A stretch of 64,000 nucleotides of DNA from Opitutaceae bacterium (GTDB taxonomy: Bacteria > Verrucomicrobiota > Verrucomicrobiia > Opitutales > Opitutaceae). Below are positions 9,034 through 18,300 of the stretch, in pieces. The translations under genes were made by a program, and so were the position numbers. The notes beneath the pieces are model-generated. The model was not told the DNA's origin. It saw only the letters and a list, made by a program, of their open reading frames with translations, and did no database searches. Position 1 is the stretch's first letter. Each line of letters opens with the position of its first letter. The stretch is from positions 1-64,000 of the forward strand of contig JAHCAZ010000001.1 of assembly GCA_019634615.1 (NCBI GenBank), given 5' to 3'.

Positions 9034-10533
9034 TCAAGCCCGCAGCACCGCCAGCGCCTCCCGCCACGCCTGCCGGGTGCCGAGTTCGAAGGTCGCGCGG
9101 CGGCCGAAGACGGCCCGGTTGAGCGCCAGCGCAAAGCCGACACAGGTCCACAGGGTCACGAACATCAGGTGGAGGAAGTGCGGCGCCGCCGGCACCGCGT
9201 CGGGTGAACGCGTGTGCCAGGCCGGCCAGGCGAACGACAGCAGCGCATAGAACCCGGCGCCGAACACGATCGTCGCGATCACGGCGCGCGCGTCGACGTT
9301 GCGGAACAGCAGGCCGGTGATGAAGGCCGCGAGGATCGGCATACTGAAGAGGCCGAGCAATTGCTGGATGAGCTGGATAATGCTGTCGGCCCCCTGGTAC
9401 AACGGCACCAGCGCGATCGAGAGCAGGGCGAAGCCCACCTGCAGCCAGACGCTGAGGCGGGCGACGTGGCCGTCGGGATTGATGTATTTCTGGTGCAGGT
9501 CGCAGACGTAAAGGGCGGCGGCGGAATTGAGGGTCGAGTTGTAGCTCGTCATCACCGCCGCAAACATCGCCGCGGCGAAGGCGCCGAGCAGCCAGGGCGG
9601 CAGGAGCTGGCCCACGATGTGCCCGTAGGTGGCGTCGCCGAGCGGACCGTAAAGCTTGTAGGCGCAGACCCCGGGCAGGGCGATCATCGGCGGCACGATG
9701 AGCAGGCGGATCACCGCCGCCCCGTAGGCACCCTTCTGCGCCTCGCGGATCGACGGGGCGGCGAGGATGCGCTGCGTGATCGTCTGGTTGGTGCTCCAGT
9801 AATACAATTGGGTGAAGATCATGCCGGTGAGCAGCGTCGGCCAGGGCAGCACCGAGTCGGGTCCGCCGAGCAGCGTCAGGCGCTCGGGGGGAAGGCCCGA
9901 CAGGTCCCAATCCACGGCATTCATCGCCAGGACGGCGACGAGCAGCGACATGCCAAGCACGATCACGCCGCTGTAGGTGTCGGAGATCGCCACGGCCCGC
10001 AGCCCGCCGAAGATCGCATACGCCGCGCCGGCGGCGGCGATCCCGGACGCGAGGACGAGCAGCGGCACCTTCAGGCCGAACATCGTCTGGATCACCAGCG
10101 AGCTCGTATAGAGCATGACCGGCAGGAAGAGCAGGACGCTGCTGAGGAGAAAGATCGTGGCGACGGTGGCGCGGATGTGCTTGCTGCCGTAGCGCCGCTC
10201 GAGGAGTTCCGTGACCGTCGTGCAGTTGTACTTGTAGTAGAGCGGCACGAAAACCTTCGCGAGGAGGATGAGTCCCGGCACGCCCGCGAGCTCCCAGCAG
10301 GCGATGAGCAGCATCTGGTTGCCGTTCCAGCCGACGAGAGTGTCGGTGTTGATGTTGGTCAGCGTCAGCGACCCCGCGATGAACACCCAGCCGAGCGTGC
10401 CGCCGGCGAGAAAGTACTCCTTCGCGTCGCTGGCCGACCGCGGACTGCGCCGGCAATGCAGCCAGGTGACGACCGCGACGAGGGCATTGAGACCGAGAAA
10501 GACGCCGAGCTGGATCAGGAGGGCCGTGGACAT
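9034..10533 (-). CDS. Sodium:solute symporter (SSS family)
   Basis: A 499-residue SSS/SLC5-type symporter starting at the ATG of MSTALLIQLGVFLG. A start 16 codons upstream is possible but adds a polar, non-membrane leader. About 13 hydrophobic segments alternate with short loops. Typical features are KEYFLAGGTLGWVFIAGSLT near 38-57, the early loop that lines the sodium site, and an aromatic-rich YWSTNQTITQRILAA near 246. It shares only family resemblance with the second symporter (43942-45714). Sitting next to the secreted heparinase-family protein, it most likely imports the uronate product, but this is inferred from position. Confidence 0.85.
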   Translation of the reverse strand: MSTALLIQLGVFLGLNALVAVVTWLHCRRSPRSASDAKEYFLAGGTLGWVFIAGSLTLTNINTDTLVGWNGNQMLLIACWELAGVPGLILLAKVFVPLYYKYNCTTVTELLERRYGSKHIRATVATIFLLSSVLLFLPVMLYTSSLVIQTMFGLKVPLLVLASGIAAAGAAYAIFGGLRAVAISDTYSGVIVLGMSLLVAVLAMNAVDWDLSGLPPERLTLLGGPDSVLPWPTLLTGMIFTQLYYWSTNQTITQRILAAPSIREAQKGAYGAAVIRLLIVPPMIALPGVCAYKLYGPLGDATYGHIVGQLLPPWLLGAFAAAMFAAVMTSYNSTLNSAAALYVCDLHQKYINPDGHVARLSVWLQVGFALLSIALVPLYQGADSIIQLIQQLLGLFSMPILAAFITGLLFRNVDARAVIATIVFGAGFYALLSFAWPAWHTRSPDAVPAAPHFLHLMFVTLWTCVGFALALNRAVFGRRATFELGTRQAWREALAVLRA

Positions 10534-10615
10534 GGGGCGGGGTGACGCCCGCGATGCTGGGTCCGCCCGGGTCGCCGGCAACCGGCGGTCGCGCAGGACA
10601 GTCCGGTGAACGCGC

Positions 10616-11476
10616 CTAGAAGGTCACCTGCGCCGTCACCGGATAGTGATCGCTCGGCGCCAGCCCGGCCTCGGCGTAGTCGAGGATCGCGGTCTCATCC
10701 ACCGCGGCCACGGCGCGACCCAGGATCCAGTCGATGCGCTCGCCCCGGCGCTGCGGGCCCTTGTGGCCATTGAAGGTGTTGAGATCCTCCGGTCCGCGCC
10801 GCCGGGCGACGTTCCAGGCATCGGTCAAGCCGGCGCCAACCGTGAGTTCGGTGTAGGCGACGCTGCGGCCCGCGACGCAGTTGAAGTCGCCGAGCAGCAG
10901 GAGGGGGCGGTCAGTCGCGGCCAGGCGCTGGCGGATCAGCGCGGCGGACTTTACGCGCGCCGGCTCGACCTCGTGGTCAAAATGTGTGTTCCACACCTCG
11001 AACTCCCGGTTGGTCGCGCGTTCGCGGAAGCGCACCCACGTGACCATGCGGCGGTACTGGTTGCCCCAGGTGGCCGAGCCGACAACCGCCGGCGTGTCCG
11101 ACAGCCAGAAATGGTCGAAGGCAACCGGCTCGAACCGGGCGCGGCGGTAAAAAACCGCCATGAACTCGCCCTCGCTGCCGCCGTCGCGCCCGACACCGAT
11201 CCAGTCGTAGTCCGGCAACGCGGTCGCCAGGTCGCGAACCTGCTCGTAGCGGCCCTCCTGGGTGCCGATGACGTCCGGGGTCTCGCGCTGCAGGAGCCGC
11301 ACCATCAGCGGCAGTCGCAGCGCCCAGGCGTGGGGCGGTTGCGTGCCGGCGACCTGGATGTTGTAGGTCATCGCCTTCACGGTGAAGGGCGTCGGGTCGG
11401 CGGCCATCAAGAGAGGGGAAACGGCACTCATGCCGATCACGAGACTCAACTGCCGCAGGCGAGGGGACAAGCTCAT
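10616..11476 (-). CDS. Secreted endonuclease/exonuclease/phosphatase-family protein
   Basis: A 286-residue protein with a signal peptide (cleavage near LLMAA-DP). It shows the EEP-superfamily metal-site motifs in order: MTYNIQ, TQEG with the catalytic Glu, NTHFDH, LLGDFN, RIDWIL and SDHYPV. The family includes DNases, sphingomyelinases and inositol-phosphate phosphatases. The compact size and secretion fit an extracellular phosphodiesterase or phosphatase. It lies 31 bases downstream of the epimerase gene on the same strand and may be cotranscribed. The substrate is not deducible. Confidence 0.82.
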   Translation of the reverse strand: MSLSPRLRQLSLVIGMSAVSPLLMAADPTPFTVKAMTYNIQVAGTQPPHAWALRLPLMVRLLQRETPDVIGTQEGRYEQVRDLATALPDYDWIGVGRDGGSEGEFMAVFYRRARFEPVAFDHFWLSDTPAVVGSATWGNQYRRMVTWVRFRERATNREFEVWNTHFDHEVEPARVKSAALIRQRLAATDRPLLLLGDFNCVAGRSVAYTELTVGAGLTDAWNVARRRGPEDLNTFNGHKGPQRRGERIDWILGRAVAAVDETAILDYAEAGLAPSDHYPVTAQVTF

Positions 11477-11507
11477 GCCGGAAACGTCAGCGAACGTGCC
11501 CGCGCTG

Positions 11508-12641
11508 TCACCCCAAATGCCGGGCCAGCGCCCGCACGATCCGCGGTGCGGCGTGGCCGTCGCCGTAGCCGCGAAAGCCCTTGGCCATCGCGCGATGCAC
11601 CGCGGGGCGGTCGAGCAGGCGCTGGGTCGCCGCGACGATGGCTTGGCGGCGGGTGCCGACGAGCCTGGCCACGCCGGCCGCCACGCCCTCGGGGCGCTCC
11701 GTGTTGTCGCGCAGGACCAGAACCGGCACGCGGAGCCAGGGGGCTTCCTCCTGAAGCCCGCCGGAATCAGTCAGAACCACGTACGCGCGGCGCAGGAGCC
11801 CGATCAGGGTCGGGTAGGCAAGCGGCTCCGCCAGTGTCACATCGCGCACGCCGGCCAGTTCGCGCCGCACGGTTCCGCGGACCGCCGGATTCGGGTGGAC
11901 CACAAACAGGATCCGCACCGAGCCGCGGTTGCGGGACGCGAGGTCACGCACCGCCGCGCAGACCTGCCGCAGCGGGGCGCCATGGTTCTCGCGCCGGTGG
12001 CAGGTCACGACGACCAGCCGGGGGTCGCCGGGGGCCGGGGCTGCGCCCAGGCCGAGCTGACGCAGCACTTTGCCGACCGCAGCCGGCGCCGGCCGGGAAC
12101 CGCATTGCCGCAGCGTGTCGATCACGGGGTTGCCGGTCACCCGAATCACGCGGGACGGGATGTTTTCCTGCCTCAGGTTCTCCCGCGCCTGGGCGGTGGG
12201 GGCGAAATTCAGCTCCGCGAGCACCGAGAGCAGGCGGCGGTTGGCCTCCTCGGGAAAGGGATCCCGACGGGAGCCGCTGCGCAGGCCGGCCTCGACGTGC
12301 GCCAGGCGCACCTGACAATGATGCGCCGCGATGCCCGCGCCCAGGGCCGAGGTGGTGTCGCCGACGACGACCAGCCAGTCGGGTCGCACCTGCGCGAGGA
12401 GCGGCTCGAGCCGCTGCAGGATGGCCGCGAGCACGGTCCCCGGCGTCTGCCGCGGACGCATGACGGCGAGATCGAAATCCGGCCGCACGCCGAAAAGCGC
12501 CAGGGCATCGGTCAGCAACTCGCGGTGCTGGCCGGTCGTGCAGACGAGGGATTGCACGCCGGGCGTCCGGGCGAGGCACTGGATCACAGGCCCCAGCTTC
12601 AGGGCCTCGGGGCGGGTGCCGATGACAGTGAGAACCTTCAT
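11508..12641 (-). CDS. wecB: UDP-N-acetylglucosamine 2-epimerase
   Basis: A 377-residue non-hydrolysing UDP-GlcNAc 2-epimerase, which makes UDP-ManNAc for surface polysaccharides. It starts at the ATG of MKVLTVIGTRPEALKL. The upstream open frame crosses the start of the divergent dehydratase gene and is not supported. Family motifs are GTRPEA at 8-13, VVGDTTSALG, AHVEAGLRS, DPFPEEANR and the later ALTDSGG-type nucleotide loop (VLTDSGGLQEEA). Length is standard. It is divergent from the RmlB-type gene, and the 164 bases between them must hold both promoters. Confidence 0.9.
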   Translation of the reverse strand: MKVLTVIGTRPEALKLGPVIQCLARTPGVQSLVCTTGQHRELLTDALALFGVRPDFDLAVMRPRQTPGTVLAAILQRLEPLLAQVRPDWLVVVGDTTSALGAGIAAHHCQVRLAHVEAGLRSGSRRDPFPEEANRRLLSVLAELNFAPTAQARENLRQENIPSRVIRVTGNPVIDTLRQCGSRPAPAAVGKVLRQLGLGAAPAPGDPRLVVVTCHRRENHGAPLRQVCAAVRDLASRNRGSVRILFVVHPNPAVRGTVRRELAGVRDVTLAEPLAYPTLIGLLRRAYVVLTDSGGLQEEAPWLRVPVLVLRDNTERPEGVAAGVARLVGTRRQAIVAATQRLLDRPAVHRAMAKGFRGYGDGHAAPRIVRALARHLG

Positions 12642-12805
12642 GAAGGGGCGGTACGGGAAGCGTGGTGGTGTCCGGACAATGACAATCCAGCGGCGCGGTT
12701 CCGCCATCGTCGACGGCAAAATCCACGGAAATATCCACCGGCGACCCGCCGACGCCACTGCGTCCTTGAAAATGCGTCCGCAGTCGGTGCTGATGCCATA
12801 TCGGC

Positions 12806-13819
12806 ATGCGAGCACATCGCACAATCCTGGTCACCGGCGGCGCCGGCTTCGTGGGCGGCCACCTCATCGAGGCGCTCCTCGACCGGCGTTACCGGGTGAT
12901 CTGCCTCGACCTCATGACCTACGCCGGTTCGCTCGCGCACCTGCGCCCGGCGATGGACCGTTATCCGCACCGGATCGTCGACCGGCTGTGGTCGCCGCGG
13001 GCGACCGCGGTGCCGCTGACCATCGTGCGGGGTGACATCAACGATGCGGCGATGGTCGGCGGGCTCCTGGCCCAGGGTGACGGGATCATCGCCCTCGCCG
13101 CCGAGACGCATGTCGACTTCAGCTATCACACGCCGGGCACCTTCGTGCGCGCCAACGTCAACGGCACCCATGCCCTCCTGGAGGCGCTGCGCCACGCGGG
13201 CGCAGGCAAGCGGATGCTCCACGTCTCGACCGACGAGGTCTATGGCGAGCGGGTGCGCGGCCGGTCGACCGAGACGGACCCGCTGCGCCCGCGGAACATC
13301 TACGCCGCCACCAAGGCCTGCGGCGACCTGCTCGTGCGTGCCTACGCCGACGTGTACGGCCTGGACGTGGTGACCGTGCGGCCGTGCAACCTGTTCGGCC
13401 CCGGGCAGCAGCCCAAGGACCTGATCCCGAAGACCTTCGCCTACCTGTTGGCCGGCCGAAAGATGACCGTGCACGGGGACGGCCGCCACCGGCGCGAGTA
13501 CCTCTACGTGCGCGACGCCGTGCGGCAGATGATCGCCGTCTATGAGCGCGGGCGCAGCGGCGAGGCCTACAACCTCGCCTCGGGCGTGCACCGCAGCACC
13601 CTGCAGGTGGTGCGCACCGTGGCCCGCAGCCTCGGGCTGGACCCGGCCGTGGCGATGACGTTTGTCGCGGACCGGCCCAATCCCGACCGGCGTTATGCCG
13701 GCGACAACCGCAAGCTCCGCCGCCTGCTGGGACGGCGTTTCCGGCTGACGCCGTTCGCCGACGTGATTGACCTGATGCGGGCGGAGTTTGTCCGCCAGCC
13801 GCCGCCGATCCTGCCCTGA
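12806..13819 (+). CDS. dTDP-glucose 4,6-dehydratase-type SDR
   Basis: A 337-residue extended short-chain dehydrogenase closest to RmlB. It has the NAD-binding TGGAGFVGGHL near residue 10, LAAETHVDFS, the STDEVYGE motif with the Asp-Glu pair used by dehydratases, and the YAATK form of the YxxxK catalytic motif. RmlB makes the 4-keto-6-deoxy sugar nucleotide for deoxyhexose synthesis. The downstream rmlA, rmlC and rmlD are absent from this window, so it may serve another 6-deoxysugar. Seven bases separate it from the SGNH gene. Confidence 0.85.
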   Translation: MRAHRTILVTGGAGFVGGHLIEALLDRRYRVICLDLMTYAGSLAHLRPAMDRYPHRIVDRLWSPRATAVPLTIVRGDINDAAMVGGLLAQGDGIIALAAETHVDFSYHTPGTFVRANVNGTHALLEALRHAGAGKRMLHVSTDEVYGERVRGRSTETDPLRPRNIYAATKACGDLLVRAYADVYGLDVVTVRPCNLFGPGQQPKDLIPKTFAYLLAGRKMTVHGDGRHRREYLYVRDAVRQMIAVYERGRSGEAYNLASGVHRSTLQVVRTVARSLGLDPAVAMTFVADRPNPDRRYAGDNRKLRRLLGRRFRLTPFADVIDLMRAEFVRQPPPILP

Positions 13820-13826
13820 TTTTCCT

Positions 13827-14405
13827 ATGCCGCTTTACGAACATGGAGTCTGCCTCGGTGACAGCCTGACCGCCGGTGCCCGCACGCGATATGGCCTGGC
13901 CGAGGGCTTGGCCGACCAGCTCAACCGCGCGACCAACAAGCGCTGGCTGCTGCGCTGCGAAGCCGTGAATGGTGAAACCGTCCTGCAGGTGCTGCGTCGC
14001 CTCGACCAGAAGCCGTGGATGTGGAAGGACGCCACGTTCTGCACCCTCCTCATCGGCACGAACGACACCAAGGCCGCGATCGCCACGCCGCCGGAGGTGT
14101 TTCGCATGCTGTACGGCCAGGTCCTCGACCGCCTGCTGGTGGCGAAGCTCCTGGTCTTTCCCGGCCTCGTCCCCGACCTGCAACTGGGCGCATCGCTGGC
14201 CTCGCCGTACGACTCGAGCTGCGTCGAGCGGGTCCGGCGGTTCAATGACGTCATCCGTGAGGAATGCCGCGCCCGCGACCTCGGGGGCTGGCTGGTCGAC
14301 ACCTCGGGTCTGGCGAGCGAGCATTACGTCGACGGCGTGCACTTTTCCGAGGCCGGCATCGCCGAGCTGGCCCGCCGGTTTGCCGACCGGATCACCCGGC
14401 GATGA
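13827..14405 (+). CDS. SGNH/GDSL-type hydrolase
   Basis: A 192-residue SGNH hydrolase. It has block I as CLGDSLTAG near residues 9-17, block III as IGTNDT near 75, and the terminal DxxH as YVDGVHFSE near 170, giving a Ser-Asp-His triad. The start chosen is the ATG of MPLYEHGVCLGDS, just after the dehydratase stop; an earlier in-frame start lies inside that gene. No signal peptide. Family members are esterases, often acetyl-esterases of polysaccharides, so deacetylation of a surface-glycan precursor fits the locus. It overlaps the next gene by four bases. Confidence 0.8.
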   Translation: MPLYEHGVCLGDSLTAGARTRYGLAEGLADQLNRATNKRWLLRCEAVNGETVLQVLRRLDQKPWMWKDATFCTLLIGTNDTKAAIATPPEVFRMLYGQVLDRLLVAKLLVFPGLVPDLQLGASLASPYDSSCVERVRRFNDVIREECRARDLGGWLVDTSGLASEHYVDGVHFSEAGIAELARRFADRITRR

Positions 14406-15367
14406 CCGTGATCATCACCGGGGCGGGCGGCCTGCTGGGCCACCGGCTGGCCGCGGCGGCGCGCCACGCCGGCCACCGGGTGGTGGCGATCGGCCGGGCC
14501 GCGCAACCACCGGCCGGCCTCGCCTGCGACGAATGGCTGCCGGGCGACCTGGCGGATCCGCGGCTGCTCCGGCAGGACTGGAAGCGGCTGGCCGGGGCGC
14601 CCGTGTTTCATCTCGCGGCCGACACGCGGATCTACGAGCCGGGCCGGAGTTTCGCACCGGACGCGACGGCCGTGACGGCGACCGTCATCGCGATCGCCCA
14701 GCGGACGGGAGGGCGGCTCGTTTTCTTCAGTTCTGCCGCGGTCTACTCGGGCCCGCGCACCCGGCGCCCGCTGCAGCGGCTGTCAGAACAGGACGAGACC
14801 GCCCCGGCCACGGCTTACGGCCGGGCGAAGCTCGCGGCGGAACGGGCGCTCGGCCGCGCGGGCGTCGATGCGGTGAGCTTGCGGCTGTTCGGCATCCTGA
14901 GCGAACGCCTGGCGACGTCGCCCGACCGGGGCAACCTGGTGCAGGCGATCCTCCGCGCCTGGCGAACCGGGTGCGAACTCGGGCTCGCGGTCGATGACAC
15001 CGGCGCGCCCGCGATCCGCGACTACGTGCACGAGGAGGATGTCTGCCGCTGCGCCCTGGCGGCGTTGGCCTGGCCTCGCGGCGATGCCGGGCCGATCATC
15101 GCCAATGTCTGCACCGGCGAGGGCGTCAGCACGGTGGAAATGGCCGCGGCGGCCGAGCGGGCGCTGGGCGGCCCCTGGCGATCGCGGTTGGATCCGCTGC
15201 CCGGCGCAGTCAGCCCGGTGATGGTCGGCGACCCGACGACGCTCAGGTCGCTGCTCGGCTGGGTCCCGCGGAATCGGACGGCGGAGTATTGGGCGCAGTT
15301 GCGGACAACGCTGGCGCCAGGTCCAGGATCGTCCGCCAGTGGCCCGGCAACACCCGCCCGGCCGTGA
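14402..15367 (+). CDS. NAD-dependent epimerase/dehydratase (SDR)
   Basis: A 321-residue extended SDR starting at the ATG that overlaps the SGNH stop (ATGA). It shows the nucleotide-binding ITGAGGLLGHRLA, FHLAADTRIYEP, FFSSAAVYSG and the catalytic YGRAKLAAE (YxxxK). It probably acts on a nucleotide-sugar for the surface polysaccharide made here. Its last 125 bases are also used, on the opposite strand, by the 3' end of the giant glycosyltransferase gene. The shared part includes the conserved-looking LRSLLGWVP near the C-terminus, so both frames are under constraint. Confidence 0.82.
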   Translation: MTVIITGAGGLLGHRLAAAARHAGHRVVAIGRAAQPPAGLACDEWLPGDLADPRLLRQDWKRLAGAPVFHLAADTRIYEPGRSFAPDATAVTATVIAIAQRTGGRLVFFSSAAVYSGPRTRRPLQRLSEQDETAPATAYGRAKLAAERALGRAGVDAVSLRLFGILSERLATSPDRGNLVQAILRAWRTGCELGLAVDDTGAPAIRDYVHEEDVCRCALAALAWPRGDAGPIIANVCTGEGVSTVEMAAAAERALGGPWRSRLDPLPGAVSPVMVGDPTTLRSLLGWVPRNRTAEYWAQLRTTLAPGPGSSASGPATPARP

Positions 15368-18300
15368 ATCGGTCCAGGACCCGTTGCTCGGCCTGACGGC
15401 CCAGCCGCGCGGCGAGCTCCCGATCGGTCAGCAAGCGGTGCATGGCACCCGCCAGCGCCGTGCTGTCGCCCGGCGCGACCAGCAGGGCCTCCTCATCGGG
15501 CCGAGCGATCTCCGGCACGGCATGGATGCGGGTGCATGCGATCGGCAGCCCGAATCCCATCGCCTCCAGCAGCACGCGCGGGAAGCCCTCCTCGAAGCTG
15601 GACAGCACGAACAGATCGGCGGCGGCGAAGTAGTCCCCGACCTGCGGCGTGGCCGGCAGGATCTGGATGTGCTGCTGCGGTCGGCGCGCCACGAGCGCCG
15701 CCACCATCCTGCCGTAGTCGTCGTCATGGGCGCCGATCAACAGGAAGCGGCAGCGCGCCGCCACCCGCGGATGGTCGCGCCAGAGCTGGTCGATCGCGTT
15801 GACGAAGTGCAGCTGGCCCTTGCGGCTGCAGACGGTGCCGACGGTGATGACGAGGCGCTCGTCCGGGGCGAGCCCCAGGCGATGGCGCATGGTGGCTCGG
15901 GCGTGGATCGGGTCGGCCGGAAGCACCCGGCCCAGGTCGGTCCAACCGGGCTGGATGCAGCTGCGCCCGTGGCGCATGAGATCCTCGTAATAAGCCTGCG
16001 TCGCTTGGCTGGGGAAAGAGACGAGGGTGTCGGCGTCCGCGAAGGCCTCGGCCGCCAATCGCCTGACGGCGGATCCCAGGTGCCCGAGATAGTGCAGCCC
16101 CAAGACGCCGGGTTCGTGAATATAGAAAAGCGCGGGGCAACCCGCCTCGCGGGCGGCGAGCACCGCCCAGAAGCTCTCGATCGTGTTGGCGATGACCAGA
16201 CTGGCCTCCGCGGCGCGCAGTTCCCGTGCGAGCCCGGCCACCGCCCGCTGCGCCTCCCGCCGCGTCCGCGCCTGCCAGAGCGGGCCACGGTCGACCAGCC
16301 GCACGGTCATGCCCGCACGCTCAAATTCCTCCCGCAGCGGACCGTCGGCGGTCGAGATGACGGTGAGGCTCGCGTTCGTCCGCGGCCGCGCAAACTGCGC
16401 CAGCTCCAGCAGGAAGTAAGGCGCTCCCTCCCGGTTCAGGTTGTGTGTCACCGCGACCAGGCCGGGCCGCGCCGGGTTGGCCCGGGCGTGGCGATCGCGC
16501 CGGGAAGCTCCCGGCAAACGCCACGGCCCGCGGCCCGGCGCCACGGGCTTCGCCCCGAGCGCTTCCGCCTCGAGGACCTGGCACCGCCGGACGTAGACCA
16601 GATGCCAGGCGCCATCCGCCAACTCCGCCCAGATGCGCAAGGTGAGCGGCTGGGCGGCCCGGCTCGGCAGGGGCACGAAGCCCGCGATCGCGCATCGGCG
16701 GGACGCCGGGTAACCGGGGAACGACCGGTGGATGGCCTCGCTCGCCTTGCCGTGGGTGAGCGGCAGCCAATCGGCCAGGCCGAACGAGGCGACCACGCGG
16801 CGGATCTCCGCCGTCTCGTGGAACAGCCAGCCCCGAACCGCCGTGCCGCCGTACACCGGGCGCACGAGCGCCTCCGGTTCATCCCAAAATCCATGGAAGG
16901 GCAGTGCAGGGTAGCGCACCGCCTCGCGCCACGCCTTCGCCTGGTCTGCCTGGGTCGCGAAGCGGGCCAGGAGCTGCTTCGCGCCTTCGATCAGCCCGCC
17001 GATTGATGGTGCGGTCGGCGCGGCCCGGTCGGCGCGCCCGATGGTCACTTCCATCGTGGTTACCGGTGCCCAATCGGCGCCGGCGTCCGTCCCCAAGGCC
17101 TCGAATGCCACCTGCATCCGCCCGGGTGGCAGCTTGGCCTCGAGCGCAAAGCCCGCGGGGAGGAAGTCACCGGCGTGACCGGCGGCGGCGGCGAGATCCG
17201 GCCGGGGATGTCCGTACGTGAGGAGATGGACCCGGCCACCTGCGCGCAGGCGCAGCTCGGCGATCCTGCTGCCCGGTCGCGGCAGGCACCAGCCGCTCAG
17301 CACCTGGTCCCCGTCGGGCGACTCCCTGCCGGCGCCCGGGCGCTCGAGAAAGAACCACCCGCCGGTAAATGCCACCGCCCCCGCCGGCATCCAGGACGGC
17401 AACGGATCGAGCGATGGGCGGGAGTCGCCGTCGCCACCGGCGAACAGCTCCGGGCGCACCCACGGGTCGATCCGGCCGGCGTGGATCTGAACGAAGGCCT
17501 CGTCCTCACGGGTGCGGACCGGCTGATCGGTTCCCTCGCCGGCGGCCAGGTGCAGCGTGGCCTGCGGCGTGAAGACCACGCGATGTTTCAGGCCGTGCAG
17601 GCGCAGGCAGTAGTCCGCGGCGTAGTGGACCGCGGGAAAGCGGGCGGAATCGAAACCGGCGAGCTCGCGGAAGATTGTCGTGCGCGTCAGCATGGCGGCC
17701 GGATCCAGCAGCAACGAATCGCGCGCGGCCTGCGGGAGAAACTGGCGCCCGGGATCATCCGCCGCCTCGCCCGCGAACAAGGCCCGGGGCCGGCCGCTCC
17801 GCGGGTCGATCGTCCATCCGGCACTGTGCAGCGTCCCATCCGCCGCGATGACCCGGGGGCCCACGGCCGCGAAGCCGGGGACGGTCGTCCAGCCGACCAG
17901 ATCCTCCAGCCATCCCGGCGCCAGCGGCGCCGCCCCCGCGTCGAGCAGGAGCAGCAAGGCATGCCGCGCCCGGGCGGCCCCGAGGTTGAACAGCGCGGCT
18001 TTCCCGGTGCCAGCCGGCGCCCGGACAAGCTCCACGCGATCGCCGTCCGCCCGGGCGTCTGCGGGGCCTTCGCCCCCGGCGACGACCACGACGATCTGCA
18101 GCGCCCCCGCCGGCACGGTGCGGCAAAGCGCGGCCACGGTCCGGCGCCAGTCATCGCCTGCGGATGGAGCCGCGAGCACGGCGCTGACGGGATGCTCGCG
18201 CAGCAGGGCCGGGTCCCAGCGCAGCTGGTGCAGGTTGAGGCCGTAGAAATGGGCGAACGCGGGCAGGAACGGCTCCGCGCGGAGCTGACGCCGGCGGAGC

